64,000 bases of DNA, taken from positions 5,270,001-5,334,000 of the forward strand of contig NZ_CP109460.1 of assembly GCF_036227565.1 (NCBI RefSeq), read 5' to 3'. Source of the DNA: Streptomyces sp. NBC_01454. Its GTDB lineage: Bacteria; Actinomycetota; Actinomycetes; Streptomycetales; Streptomycetaceae. Shown here piece after piece: positions 16,845-25,602 of this stretch; the stretch's first letter is position 1, and the number at the start of each line of letters is the position of its first letter. The translations under genes were made by a program, and so were the position numbers. The notes beneath the pieces are model-generated. The model was not told the origin of the DNA, did no database searches, and saw nothing but the letters and a program-made list of their open reading frames with translations.

Positions 16845-18380
16845 TCATCGGGCCTCCCGTCGCGGCAGCCGGGCCAGGGCCCGCAGCACGATCCGGAGGT
16901 CCTGCCCCCACGACCAGGTGTCGATATAGAGGTTGTCGAAGCGGGCCCGGTCCGCCACGGGGGAGCCGCCGCGCAGCCCGTGCACCTGCGCCAGTCCGGT
17001 CAGGCCCGGCGCCATCCGGTGCCGGGCGCCGTACTCCGGGCAGCTCCGGGCGCACCGCTCGACGTCCGCGGGTCGTTCCGGGCACGGCCCGACCAGGCTC
17101 AGGTCGCCGCGCAGAACGTTCCACCAGCGCGGCAGCCCCGCCATACCCGTACGCCGCAGCAGCCGGCCGACGCGGCTCGGGTGGCCGCCGTCCGCCGCTT
17201 CGTGTGCTCCAACCCCTCCAACCCCTTCATCTCCTTCAACCCCTTCGTCCTCGTCAACTCCTTCGTCCGGCTCGCACGGGCGCACGGTGCGGAACGTCAG
17301 CAGCAGGAAGCCGCGGCCGCCCCGGCCGATACGTTCCTCCCGGCAGAGCACCCCCGGGCCGTCGGCGAGCCGGACCGCCAGCGCGCAGCCCAGCAGCACC
17401 GGGGCCGTCACCACCAGTGCCACCGCCGCCAGGGCAAGATCCAGGGCCCGCTTGCCGGCGCCGCCGTGCCGGGGCGGGTCGGTGTCCAGCCGCCGGCAGG
17501 CGAAGCCCCACAGATGGCCGGCCGACGGCGGTGGGTGGCCCTCCAGGGCGGCCGCGCCGGCCAGCCAGATCGCCGAGCCCTGGTCGATGAAGCGGCGCAG
17601 CAGCGCGGCGGTGTGCGGATCGCCGTACGGCGGCACCGTGAACACCGCGTCCCGCACGGTGTGACGGATCACGGCCCGGGTGATGTCCTGCGGGGAGGTG
17701 AGCCGCGGCGGTCCGCCGTGACCCGGCGGCGCCCCGGGACCGGCGGGGGCCGGTGCCCCCGCCGTGACCAGGCCGACCGGGCGCATCCCGTACTCGGGGC
17801 GGGCGCGCAGCACGGCGGCGAGCTGCCGGGCGGCCGGGTCGGGGCCGACGATCAGCGTGGCGCGCGGGCAGCGGCGGGCGGCGGCCCGCCGCGCCCGGTG
17901 GACCAGCGCCCGGGCGCCGCAGAGCAGCGCGGTGTGCCACGCCACCGCGCCGGCCAGCAGGGCCGGCGGCAGCGCCTGCGCGGGATGTACGGCGGCGAGC
18001 ACCGCGGCCACCGCGCACCAGCAGACGGCGGCCCGGCCGAGCAGCGCCGGCAGCGCGCCGAGCAGGCTCGGGGCCGGGTCGGGACGGTAGAGGCCGGCCC
18101 GGGAGTGGAGCAGCAGGAGTCCCAGCACCATGGGGCCGAGCACGAGCGGCGCGGTGCCGGTGCCGAGGACGGGCAGTGCGGCCCCGGCGGTGGCCAGCGC
18201 GTCGCCGGCCAGCAGCGGGGCGGCGGCCCGCCGTCGTACGCCGCGGCCCGGCCGGGGCGGTGGCAGGGTCTCCCGCGCCGGGCCGCGCGGCGGACGGACC
18301 GCGGCGCCGGCCGGTGCGGGGGCCGCCGACGGGAGCCGGACCCGGGCGGAGGGGGGCGCGTCCGCGCTGTCCGTCGTCAT
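16845..18380 (-). CDS. bacterial sugar transferase (polyprenyl-phosphate hexose-1-P transferase type), catalytic dyad lost
   Basis: 511 aa from ATG 18380 (MTTDSADAPP), GGGAG upstream. Four to five N-terminal membrane segments (residues about 55-150), a CoA/NAD-binding-like middle domain (TLIVGPDPAARQLAAVL) and a C-terminal WbaP/PglC-like domain (KRALDLALAAVALVVTAP; WWNVLRGDLSLVGPCPE; PGLTGLAQVHGLRGG). Family members carry SLDELP with a catalytic Asp-Glu dyad; this protein reads GMAGLP (17136-17141), so both acids are gone. A long acidic repeat (DEGVDEDEGVEGDEGVGG) replaces the short loop after LTFRTVRP. Activity is therefore doubtful, though the rest of the fold is well kept. It would normally start a glycan by loading the lipid carrier. 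Confidence 0.8.
   Translation of the reverse strand: MTTDSADAPPSARVRLPSAAPAPAGAAVRPPRGPARETLPPPRPGRGVRRRAAAPLLAGDALATAGAALPVLGTGTAPLVLGPMVLGLLLLHSRAGLYRPDPAPSLLGALPALLGRAAVCWCAVAAVLAAVHPAQALPPALLAGAVAWHTALLCGARALVHRARRAAARRCPRATLIVGPDPAARQLAAVLRARPEYGMRPVGLVTAGAPAPAGPGAPPGHGGPPRLTSPQDITRAVIRHTVRDAVFTVPPYGDPHTAALLRRFIDQGSAIWLAGAAALEGHPPPSAGHLWGFACRRLDTDPPRHGGAGKRALDLALAAVALVVTAPVLLGCALAVRLADGPGVLCREERIGRGGRGFLLLTFRTVRPCEPDEGVDEDEGVEGDEGVGGVGAHEAADGGHPSRVGRLLRRTGMAGLPRWWNVLRGDLSLVGPCPERPADVERCARSCPEYGARHRMAPGLTGLAQVHGLRGGSPVADRARFDNLYIDTWSWGQDLRIVLRALARLPRREAR
17203..17268. repeat. low-complexity, lower-GC repeat inside sugar transferase gene
   Basis: Repeated AACCCCTTC / CTCCTTC / CGTC units on the plus strand encode the acidic Asp-Glu-Gly-Val stretch on the minus strand. 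Reading frame is kept. The unit structure suggests growth by slippage. Confidence 0.65.
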
Positions 18381-18553
18381 CGCCTGATCGGCTCCCTGCT
18401 CCTGATGCCCGGCACACCGGGCACCGCCCCGCCGTCGACGGGCCGGGCGGCACCCGCAGCCACGGGCCGCGCTCGGTACTGCGGGTCTTGCGGCAGCACG
18501 CACTGCTCCCTATGAGCGAGCCGACAGAACTCTCTGCGGGAAATTCCGGGCGC

Positions 18554-19498
18554 TCAGTGCCGGGTATCGGCCTGGACGAAGAGCGCGCCGAGCAGATATC
18601 CCGGGTTTCGGGTGGTGAAACGGAATGTGAGCCGATCGGCGCCGGACCGCAGTGCGGGGGTGATGTCGAATACGTCGGAATCAAATCCGAGGGTGTCCGG
18701 GTAAGCGGGCCGCCGCGCCGCCTCCTGGCCGAAGTCGGTGATGGTCGAGTTCATCACATCATTCGCCGGGTTGGCGGAATCGTGCACCTTCAGTGGGCGG
18801 TGTCGGCCGGCCCGGACGGTGAGTCCGTCATTTCCGCGGCCCCGGTAGCCGTCATATGCGACCACGCCGGCGCGGCCGTGTGAATTCGCCGGGATGTGCA
18901 GTCCGTTGAGCCGGACGGTAAACGTGCGGCGGTCGGCTTCCAGCGGCTGGAAGCCGTCCCACATCGCGATTCTGTGCAGTGGCTCCTTTTTGTTCTCGTA
19001 TACGGCCACCAGTGTCCAGCCGCCCCATGTACCGGCCGTGGACGGGCTTTTGGCGCCCTTGAACCGCGCCACCTTGTAGACGCCGGGACCGCTTTTGCGC
19101 ACCGGCCCGGTGACGTCCGCGGACACCTGGAAGCCGTCGGTCGCTGCCCTGCCGCGGTGCCGGGCGACGGTGTCGGCGCGCACCGTCCGGTACCGGCCGC
19201 CGGGCCCGGCGATGCGTACCCGCCCGCTGTTCCCGGCGCGGGCGTCGGATCCGACGCCCTGCCGGGCCGCCGAGCACGGGCCACCCGTGCGGCCGGCCCC
19301 CGCCGCGCAGCGGACCGAGGAGTTCGCCGCGCGGGCGATACCGCCGTGCTGGGTGACGTGATAGCGCTCGGTGAATGGAATTCGCGCGGATTCCCCGGGG
19401 GTTGGCGCGGCAGCCGCCGAGGGGAGCGCGGCAGACAAAGCCAAGGAAGCCGGTGCGCATACGACGCCGCGCCCGGTGCGGTCCATCGACTTCCGCAT
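18554..19498 (-). CDS. secreted DUF3344-like protein
   Basis: 314 aa from ATG 19498, with GGAGAGGAA upstream. An N-terminal signal peptide (CAPASLALSAALPSAAAAP) is followed by a mature part starting with IPFTERYHVTQHGGIARAAN. The central GTWGGWTLVAVYENKKEPLH, IAMWDGFQPL and the end RNPGYLLGALFVQADT match the DUF3344 domain of exported actinobacterial proteins (recognised by eye). It carries two cysteines near residue 65-80. The fold is likely an all-beta jelly roll-like extracellular domain. It may be a surface or matrix protein; the chaplin gene lies divergently next to it. Function unknown. Confidence 0.75.
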   Translation of the reverse strand: MRKSMDRTGRGVVCAPASLALSAALPSAAAAPTPGESARIPFTERYHVTQHGGIARAANSSVRCAAGAGRTGGPCSAARQGVGSDARAGNSGRVRIAGPGGRYRTVRADTVARHRGRAATDGFQVSADVTGPVRKSGPGVYKVARFKGAKSPSTAGTWGGWTLVAVYENKKEPLHRIAMWDGFQPLEADRRTFTVRLNGLHIPANSHGRAGVVAYDGYRGRGNDGLTVRAGRHRPLKVHDSANPANDVMNSTITDFGQEAARRPAYPDTLGFDSDVFDITPALRSGADRLTFRFTTRNPGYLLGALFVQADTRH

Positions 19499-19742
19499 GT
19501 CTTCCTCTCCGACTTCAATCAGTCAAACAGGAGAGCACTCTGACAGAAATCATCCTGGAAACCGTGGCAGGCACGCCGGATCCGGATCAGCATTCCCGAA
19601 CAGCGGAATACCGGACTTCGGCGGGGTGTCTCGTTTCTGCCATAAGGGCTAACGATTTCCCGGAAGAGGGAACGTCCGCATCCCTGACTCATTTCGCTCG
19701 TTGTGACCGGTTGCCCCATTCACGAACTGAAAGGAGAATGGG

Positions 19743-20093
19743 ATGAAGCGGTTTGTTACGACCGCCGCGCTGGCCACCGCCAGCTGCGCCATTGTGCTCA
19801 GCGGCGCCGGCATCGCATCTGCAAGCGTGGACGGTCACCATGGCGGACATGGCCGCCATGGCCGCGGCGACGACGGTCGTTTCGGTGACGACAACGGTCG
19901 TTTCGGTCGCGATGGCCGGGGCTTCGGCCGTGGTGGCGCCAACGCTGCGGGGTTTGCCGCGGGCTCCCCGGGCATCCTCAGCGGCAACGTCGTCCAGGTG
20001 CCGATCAACGTCCCGATCAACGTGTGCGGCAACAGCGTCAACGCGCCCGGCTTGCTGAACCCGGCCTTCGGGAACGTCTGCCTGGCCAGGTGA
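19743..20093 (+). CDS. chaplin-family surface amyloid protein
   Basis: 116 aa. A signal peptide (MKRFVTTAALATASCAIVLS) is followed by a low-complexity Gly/His/Asp/Arg region (HHGGHGRHGRGDDGRFGDDN), then one chaplin domain: AGSPGILSGNVVQVPINVPI, NVCGNSVNAPGLLNPAFGN and VCLAR. Both chaplin cysteines are present. There is no LPXTG anchor, so it is a short chaplin. Chaplins coat aerial hyphae and assemble into amyloid. The charged Gly/His insert between signal and chaplin domain is unusual compared with ~55-residue mature short chaplins. AAAGGAG lies 8 nt upstream of ATG 19743. It would be expected to depend on BldN-type developmental control. Confidence 0.9.
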   Translation: MKRFVTTAALATASCAIVLSGAGIASASVDGHHGGHGRHGRGDDGRFGDDNGRFGRDGRGFGRGGANAAGFAAGSPGILSGNVVQVPINVPINVCGNSVNAPGLLNPAFGNVCLAR

Positions 20094-20286
20094 TCCGGTT
20101 GCCGGCCCGGAGATCCATGGGCCGGCTCGGGTCGTGATGTGAAGTTGGCGGACCACCTCCGGCTCCGGTCGTGGGGTGGTTCGCCACTCTCCTCCCGCAA
20201 CCGCCGGGGCCGGCCGCGTCACTTGAGACGGGCCCCCGTGCTGACCAGCGGATACGGTCTTCAGATCACGAGCCATACTGGAGGGC

Positions 20287-21147
20287 ATGGCACAGAGCAG
20301 GCGCGGGCGTCGCAGCCCGGAGACCGTCACGGAGACGGTGGACGGCGGACTCGCCGAGCTACGGCCCGACCGGGACCGGCCGCGCGCCTGGACGCTGCTG
20401 ATCGACGGGGCCCCGCAGTCCCATGTGGACCTCGACGACCCGGCCTTTCTCGACTTCTCCTATCAGCGGCGCCTCGGACATCTGGCGGACCTCGCCGGCC
20501 CGGCCGGCAAGCCGCTGCGCGTCGTCCACCTCGGCGGCGGCGCCCTGACGCTGGCCCGCTATGTCGCGGCGACCCGCCCGCGGTCCACCCAGCAGGTCGT
20601 GGAGATCGACGCACCGCTGGTCCAGCTCATACGCCGGCAGCTGCCGTGGGACAGCGGCTGGCGGATCCGGGTGCGCGGCGGCGACGCCCGCGCCGGCCTG
20701 GCGAAGATCCCGGACGGCTGGGCGGACCTGATCATCGCTGACGTCTTCGACGGTGCGCGCACGCCTGCCCATCTGACCAGCACGGAGTTCGTGGCGGAGG
20801 CCCGCAGGGCGCTGCGTCCCGGCGGGTTCTACGCGGCGAACCTCACCGACGGGCCGCCGCTGCGGTTTCTGCGCGGCCAGATCGCCACGGTCCGTACGGT
20901 CTTCCCCGAGCTGTGCCTGACCGCCGACCCGGCCGTCCTGCGCGGCCGGCGCTTCGGCAACGCCGTCCTGCTGGCCGCCGACGGGGAGCTGCCGGTCGCC
21001 GAACTGACCCGGCGGGCGGCCACCGATCCGCAGGCCGGACGGGTCGAACACGGGCGGGCGCTGCTGGACTTCACCGGCGGCGCGGCACCGGTCACCGACG
21101 CCACCGCCCTCGCCTCGCCCGCCCCGCCGGCCGGTGCCTTCGACTGA
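20287..21147 (+). CDS. spermidine synthase-like methyltransferase-fold protein
   Basis: 286 aa. The Rossmann core LRVVHLGGGALTLARYVAAT (SAM-binding GxGxG-like), QQVVEIDAPLVQLIRRQLPW (acidic residue for the ribose), RVRGGDARAGLAKI and DLIIADVFDG follow the order of spermidine synthases, but the aspartates that hold putrescine are not obvious. Actinobacterial relatives are often annotated as spermidine synthase or fused-MFS relatives; true aminopropyl transfer is not assured. It starts at ATG 20287; the upstream region after the chaplin stop is 193 bp and AT-poor. No operon partner. Confidence 0.75.
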   Translation: MAQSRRGRRSPETVTETVDGGLAELRPDRDRPRAWTLLIDGAPQSHVDLDDPAFLDFSYQRRLGHLADLAGPAGKPLRVVHLGGGALTLARYVAATRPRSTQQVVEIDAPLVQLIRRQLPWDSGWRIRVRGGDARAGLAKIPDGWADLIIADVFDGARTPAHLTSTEFVAEARRALRPGGFYAANLTDGPPLRFLRGQIATVRTVFPELCLTADPAVLRGRRFGNAVLLAADGELPVAELTRRAATDPQAGRVEHGRALLDFTGGAAPVTDATALASPAPPAGAFD

Positions 21148-21211
21148 GGCGGGGCCGGTGCCGGGGGCCGGGGGCCGGGGGGCCGATGCCCGGTGCCGGG
21201 GCCGCCCGGCG

Positions 21212-21769
21212 CTATGCCCCGGTGGTGCTGATCTGCACGGTCGGCGGGTGGCCGTTCCAGGTGCAGAACACCGAGGTGTGGGCGCTGCCGGAGAAGTCGA
21301 CCCGGATCCACCCGTCCTGCTTCCACACCTGCATCTGCCAGCCCGAGTTGGGCGTCGCCGACACCAACTCGGCCGACCGGCCGCCCAGATCGAAGACCAC
21401 CCGGCCGCCCGCCGTGGAGTAGCTCTTGATCCGGCTGTCGGAGGACGACGGATAGCTGTCCTGCGGGGAGGCGTCCGGGTGCGGCCCGGCGCCGCCGGTG
21501 GCGGACGGACTCGCCGGACCCGAGGGCTTGCCGCCGGTGGGCGCCGGGCTGTCCTCCGGCGAACGGGACGGCTTGGGGCGGTGCGTGGAGGAGACCCGCG
21601 GGGAGGCGCCGGCCTCCGGCTGCGCGCCGGAGAGGGGCAGCGCGCGCGGCGGGTCGTACGCGGTACCGGACAGCACGGTGTGCACGCCGAACCACGACAG
21701 CGTGACCGCGGCGCCGGTCGCCAGCGTCCAGGCCACCGCGTGAACCAGTCCTCGTCGCATCCGGCTCAT
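21212..21769 (-). CDS. membrane-anchored exported protein of unknown function
   Basis: 185 aa. One N-terminal membrane segment (LVHAVAWTLATGAAVTLSWF) serves as anchor. A Pro/Ser/Thr-rich linker (about residues 45-110) leads to a small C-terminal beta-rich domain: RVVFDLGGRSAELVSATPNS, GWQMQVWKQDGWIRVDFSG, TWNGHPPTVQIS. Such linker-domain arrangements sit on the outer face of the membrane. It is divergent from the two-component system gene 21880, 110 bp apart, and could be its target or sensor partner. No enzyme motif seen. Confidence 0.65.
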   Translation of the reverse strand: MSRMRRGLVHAVAWTLATGAAVTLSWFGVHTVLSGTAYDPPRALPLSGAQPEAGASPRVSSTHRPKPSRSPEDSPAPTGGKPSGPASPSATGGAGPHPDASPQDSYPSSSDSRIKSYSTAGGRVVFDLGGRSAELVSATPNSGWQMQVWKQDGWIRVDFSGSAHTSVFCTWNGHPPTVQISTTGA

Positions 21770-21879
21770 ACTGCACCACCCGACCGCGCGGACGCAGCCC
21801 GCTGCACCACGTCCGGCCGCTCTGTCACGGTGTCAACACCCGGCGGGGAAGCGGCCCCGAATGGCGTACGGTGCCGCTC

Positions 21880-22572
21880 ATGGCACGTGTGCTCGTGGTC
21901 GAGGACGACCAGTTCGTACGCTCGGCGCTGATCCGGCATCTGACCGAGGCAGCCCATACGGTGCGCAGCGTGGGCACCGCTCTGGAGGCGTTGCGCGAGG
22001 TGGCACACGTCGGCTTCGACGTGGTCATCCTCGACCTCGGCCTGCCCGACCTGGACGGTGGCGAGGCGCTGAAGATGCTGCGCGGCATCACCGATGTGCC
22101 CGTGATCATCGCCACAGCGCGGGACGACGAAGCCGAGATCGTCCGGCTGCTCAACGACGGCGCCGACGACTATCTCACCAAGCCGTTCTCCGTCGAGCAC
22201 CTCTCGGCGCGGATGACGGCCGTCCTGCGCCGCTCCCGGGCCACCGCCCCCGGCGCGGAACCGCCCTCACGGGTGATCCGGGTCGGCGGCCTGTCCATCG
22301 ACCCGCTGCGCCGGCAGGCCCAACTCGACGGCGTCGCACTCGATCTGACCCGCCGGGAGTTCGATCTGCTGGCCTTCCTCGCCGGGCGCCCCGGGGTCGT
22401 CGTCGCCCGCAGGGAACTCCTCGCCGAGGTCTGGCAGCAGTCCTACGGCGACGACCAGACCATCGACGTCCATCTGTCCTGGCTGCGCCGCAAGCTGGGG
22501 GAGACCGCGGCGCGCCCCCGCTATCTGCACACCCTGCGGGGCGTCGGCGTGAAGCTGGAGCCGCCGCAGTGA
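21880..22572 (+). CDS. OmpR/PhoB-family response regulator
   Basis: 230 aa from ATG 21880 (MARVLVVEDD); GTG 21871 is an alternative. The receiver has acidic pair ED near residue 9, phospho-acceptor Asp52 (VVILDLGLPD), Thr in IIATARDD and Lys in YLTKPFS. The C-terminal winged helix (DLTRREFDLLAFLAGRPGVV; TIDVHLSWLRRKLGE; LHTLRGVGVKLEP) is a standard DNA-binding effector. The stop overlaps the next kinase gene by GTGA (22569-22572), so the two are translated together. Targets are unknown; the nearby divergent exported protein and the chitinase downstream are candidates. Confidence 0.92.
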   Translation: MARVLVVEDDQFVRSALIRHLTEAAHTVRSVGTALEALREVAHVGFDVVILDLGLPDLDGGEALKMLRGITDVPVIIATARDDEAEIVRLLNDGADDYLTKPFSVEHLSARMTAVLRRSRATAPGAEPPSRVIRVGGLSIDPLRRQAQLDGVALDLTRREFDLLAFLAGRPGVVVARRELLAEVWQQSYGDDQTIDVHLSWLRRKLGETAARPRYLHTLRGVGVKLEPPQ

Positions 22573-23975
22573 GATGGGCCCTGGTCAAGGTGGCGCTGGC
22601 GGTCACCACCATGGTCGTGGTCGTGGTCGCGTTCGCCGTCCCCCTCGGCCTCGTCGTCAAGGAACTGGCCCGCGACCGCGCCTACTCCAACGCCGAACGC
22701 CAGGCCGCCACCATCGGCCCGGTCCTCGCCATCACCACCGACCGCACCCAGCTCGCACGCGCCGTCGCCAGCGCCGAGACCGGCCCCGGCGGCCGGATCG
22801 GCGTCCATGTGCCGGCGAGCGGAAAGAACGGCAAGCCCGCCGAGATCGGCGCCCGGCGCGCGGCGGAGGCGGACGTGGCGGCCGCCGTGAAGCTCGGCCG
22901 GGCCTCCATCTCCCCGGTCCGCGGCGGCTCCGCGCTCCTCCAGCCGACCGCTGTGGCCTCCGGTATCGCCGTCGTCGAGGTCTTCGTGCCCGACGCGGCG
23001 CTCACCAACGGCGTCACCACCTCCTGGGTGGTGCTGGCCGGCGTCGGCCTGGCCCTGGTCATCGGCTCGGTCGCGGTCGCCGACCGGCTCGGCACCCGCA
23101 TGGTGCGCCCCGCGGAACGGCTCGCCGGCGCCGCCCATGACCTCGGCCGGGGCAAGCTGGGCGTCCGTGTCCCCGAGGACGGCCCCAAGGAACTGCGGCT
23201 GGCGGCCAGCGCCTTCAACTCCATGGCCGACCAGGTCGTCCAACTCCTGGCCAACGAACGCGAACTGGCCGCCGACCTCTCGCACCGGCTGCGCACCCCG
23301 CTGACCGTGCTCCGGCTCAACACCGCCTCGCTCGGCGACACCCCGGCCGCCGAGCAGACCCGGGCCGCCGTCGCCCAGCTGGAGCGGGAGGTCGACCAGA
23401 TCATCCGCACCGTCCGCGAACAGAAGGCCCAGACCCAGCAGACGGCCGCCGGGGCCGGCTGTGACGCCGCCGAGGTGATCCGCGCGCGGATGGGCTTCTG
23501 GTCCGCGCTCGCCGAGGACGAGGGCCGCACGGTGCGCATCGCCGGCGCCGACCGCCCCGTACGGGTCCCGGTCGCCCGCCCCGAACTCGCCGCCGCCCTG
23601 GACGCGATGCTCGGCAACGTCTTCCGGCACACCCCCGAGGGCACCGCCTTCGCGGTCGATGTCCACCACGCGGACGAGGCGGTGATCGTGCTGGTCTCGG
23701 ACGCCGGCCCCGGCATCGACGACCCGGACGAGGCACTGCGCCGCGGCCACGGCGGCGGCGGGGAGGGCTCCACCGGCCTCGGCCTGGACATCGTGCGGCG
23801 GCTGGCCGAGTCCACCGGCGGCGACGTCCGCCTGGGCCGCTCCGTCCTCGGCGGCACCGAGGTGCGGGTCTGGCTGGCGCTGGACGGCCGGCGCGCCCGC
23901 CAGGGCGGACGGCGCGGCCACCGGCTGCGCCGCACCCTCGGCGGCCGGCGGCGGTCCGCGCGCACCGGTTCCTGA
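22569..23975 (+). CDS. sensor histidine kinase
   Basis: 468 aa from GTG 22569, overlapping the regulator gene by 4 bp. It has TM1 at about 8-30, an extracellular sensor of about 120 residues, TM2 at 151-171, then HAMP (TRMVRPAERLAGAAHDLGRG). The H-box ELAADLSHRLRTPLTVLRL places the phosphorylated His at about 239. The catalytic domain has an N-box AALDAMLGNVFRHTPE, G1 SDAGPGIDDPD and G2 STGLGLDIVRRLAES. Basic C-terminal tail. A complete OmpR-type partner for the preceding regulator; the signal is not inferable from the short extracellular domain. Confidence 0.92.
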   Translation: MRWALVKVALAVTTMVVVVVAFAVPLGLVVKELARDRAYSNAERQAATIGPVLAITTDRTQLARAVASAETGPGGRIGVHVPASGKNGKPAEIGARRAAEADVAAAVKLGRASISPVRGGSALLQPTAVASGIAVVEVFVPDAALTNGVTTSWVVLAGVGLALVIGSVAVADRLGTRMVRPAERLAGAAHDLGRGKLGVRVPEDGPKELRLAASAFNSMADQVVQLLANERELAADLSHRLRTPLTVLRLNTASLGDTPAAEQTRAAVAQLEREVDQIIRTVREQKAQTQQTAAGAGCDAAEVIRARMGFWSALAEDEGRTVRIAGADRPVRVPVARPELAAALDAMLGNVFRHTPEGTAFAVDVHHADEAVIVLVSDAGPGIDDPDEALRRGHGGGGEGSTGLGLDIVRRLAESTGGDVRLGRSVLGGTEVRVWLALDGRRARQGGRRGHRLRRTLGGRRRSARTGS

Positions 23976-24159
23976 CCGGCCCTCCCGCCGGGCATGTGCC
24001 CCTGGCTCTTAACCGCCCCCTTCCGCTTCCTTAAGGCGGTCATAAGTCCACCAACCTCCGCACCATTACCGACATTTGTCCGTTTCCCTGGCGCTAGCGT
24101 GCGGGACGCACCACGGTGCACCCCACCCCTCCCCCCACGTGACGACAGGCAGGCACGCA

Positions 24160-25209
24160 ATGACTTCCTCGGCACACCGCCGGCGCAAGAGCCGCACCAC
24201 CAAGCTGATCGTGACCGGCACGGCCGCCGTGGTCGCGGCGGGCGGCGCCCTCGCCGTCGCCGGCGGGGCCATGGCCGCGAAGGCCCCGCGGACCGCCGCC
24301 CCCACCGCCAGGGCCGCCGCCGGCTTCGCCCCGTACGTCGACACCTCGCTCACCCCCGCCTACGACCTGCCCGGCACCGCGCGGAAGACCGGCGTGAAGA
24401 ACTTCACCCTCGCCTTCGTCACCTCCGGCGGCGGGTGCGACCCCAAGTGGGGCGGCACCGGCGAGCTCGGCAACGACGCGGTGGCCCGGCAGATACCCGC
24501 GCTGCGCAAGGCCGGCGGCGACGTCCGGGTCTCCTTCGGCGGCGCCACCGGCTCCGAACTCGGCCTGGTCTGCACCTCCGCGGACCAGCTGGCCGCCGCG
24601 TACGGCAAGGTCATCGACCAGTTCAAGCTCACCAAGGTCGACTTCGACATCGAGGGCGGCGCGCTGCCCGACACCGCCGCCAACACCCGCCGCGCCCAGG
24701 CCATCGACCGGCTCCAGAAGAAGCACCCGGGTCTGGACGTCTCCTTCACCCTGCCGGTCATGCCCGAGGGCCTGACCCAGGACGGGGTGAACCTGGTCGC
24801 CGACGCCAAGAAGAACGGCGTCAAGATCTCCGCCGTCAACGTCATGGCGATGGACTACGGCGCCTCCTACAGCGGCGACATGGGCACCTACGCCACCCAG
24901 GCCGCCACCGCCACCCAGGGCCAGCTCAAGAAGGCGCTCGGGCTGAGCGACGCGGCCGCCTGGAAGACCGTGGCCGTGACCCCGATGATCGGCGTGAACG
25001 ACGTCCAGCAGGAGGTCTTCCGGCTCGACGACGCCAAGCAGCTGGTGGCGTTCGCCAAGGACAAGCACCTGGGCGGGCTGTCGATGTGGTCCTCGACCCG
25101 CGACCAGGCCTGTCCGGGCGGCCCGGTCTCCTCGGCCCAGCCGACCTGCAGCTCGATCGAGCAGAAGCCGCTGGACTTCACCAAGGCGTTCGGCGCCTTC
25201 ACCGGCTGA
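24160..25209 (+). CDS. secreted GH18 chitinase
   Basis: 349 aa from ATG 24160. N-terminal basic stretch and hydrophobic LIVTGTAAVVAAGGALAVAG form the signal peptide. The GH18 barrel shows SFGGATG (about 125-131) and KVDFDIEGG (about 159-167), the DxDxE active site with Glu165 as acid. VNVMAMDYG and LGGLSMWSSTRD are the later barrel strands. No chitin-binding domain is attached, so it is a single-domain enzyme. It would release chitin oligomers that feed the amino-sugar pathway, where glmS and the hexosaminidase in this window also act. No clear DasR operator was found in its promoter. Confidence 0.88.
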   Translation: MTSSAHRRRKSRTTKLIVTGTAAVVAAGGALAVAGGAMAAKAPRTAAPTARAAAGFAPYVDTSLTPAYDLPGTARKTGVKNFTLAFVTSGGGCDPKWGGTGELGNDAVARQIPALRKAGGDVRVSFGGATGSELGLVCTSADQLAAAYGKVIDQFKLTKVDFDIEGGALPDTAANTRRAQAIDRLQKKHPGLDVSFTLPVMPEGLTQDGVNLVADAKKNGVKISAVNVMAMDYGASYSGDMGTYATQAATATQGQLKKALGLSDAAAWKTVAVTPMIGVNDVQQEVFRLDDAKQLVAFAKDKHLGGLSMWSSTRDQACPGGPVSSAQPTCSSIEQKPLDFTKAFGAFTG

Positions 25210-25569
25210 CCCCCACCGGCGGTCCGGGCGCCGGCCCGGGCCGCTCGCCCCGAGGCGGGGCGCGGCGGACTCCCCCTACCGCCGCGCCCCGCCGCCGTGT
25301 CTTCCCGGTCTTCCCGGTCTTCTCGGACCTGGCCGGGGCACGCACCTGCCCCGCCGGCCCGGAGAACGCCACCTCCGGGGTCCCCTGGCCCGCAAGGTCC
25401 TCACCGGGCCGGACCTGATCACCGTGCCCGTCCGCGCCCCGTGACGATCACCATCACCCGTCCCGAACCTCCGTGATCACGGGCAAGATCCCCGCCCCGG
25501 CCTCCGTCGCCGCAGCCACCGGCCGGCCGATCATCCCCACCGGCTGCTCGGCCCGGCCCGGTAAACGCC
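25210..25569. other. intergenic region after chitinase
   Basis: 360 bp with no supported gene. A CGCCCC/GGGGCG hairpin at 25246-25262 could terminate chitinase transcription. A short direct repeat of CTTCCCGGT lies near 25302-25320. The rest looks like plain GC-rich spacer. Confidence 0.4.
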
Positions 25570-25598
25570 AAGGCCCCCGACCTGAGGTCGGGGGCCTT
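25570..25598. terminator. terminator after tRNA-His
   Basis: Perfect 13-bp arms (25570-25582 and 25586-25598) with a TGA loop, 4 bp beyond the 3' end of the minus-strand tRNA-His. Confidence 0.85.
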
Positions 25599-25602
25599 GA
25601 AG

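Noticed and set aside
24000..24159. DasR site upstream of the chitinase
   Set aside because: Searched for GGTCTNGACC-like cores; only a poorly matching GGTCATAAGTCC was seen.
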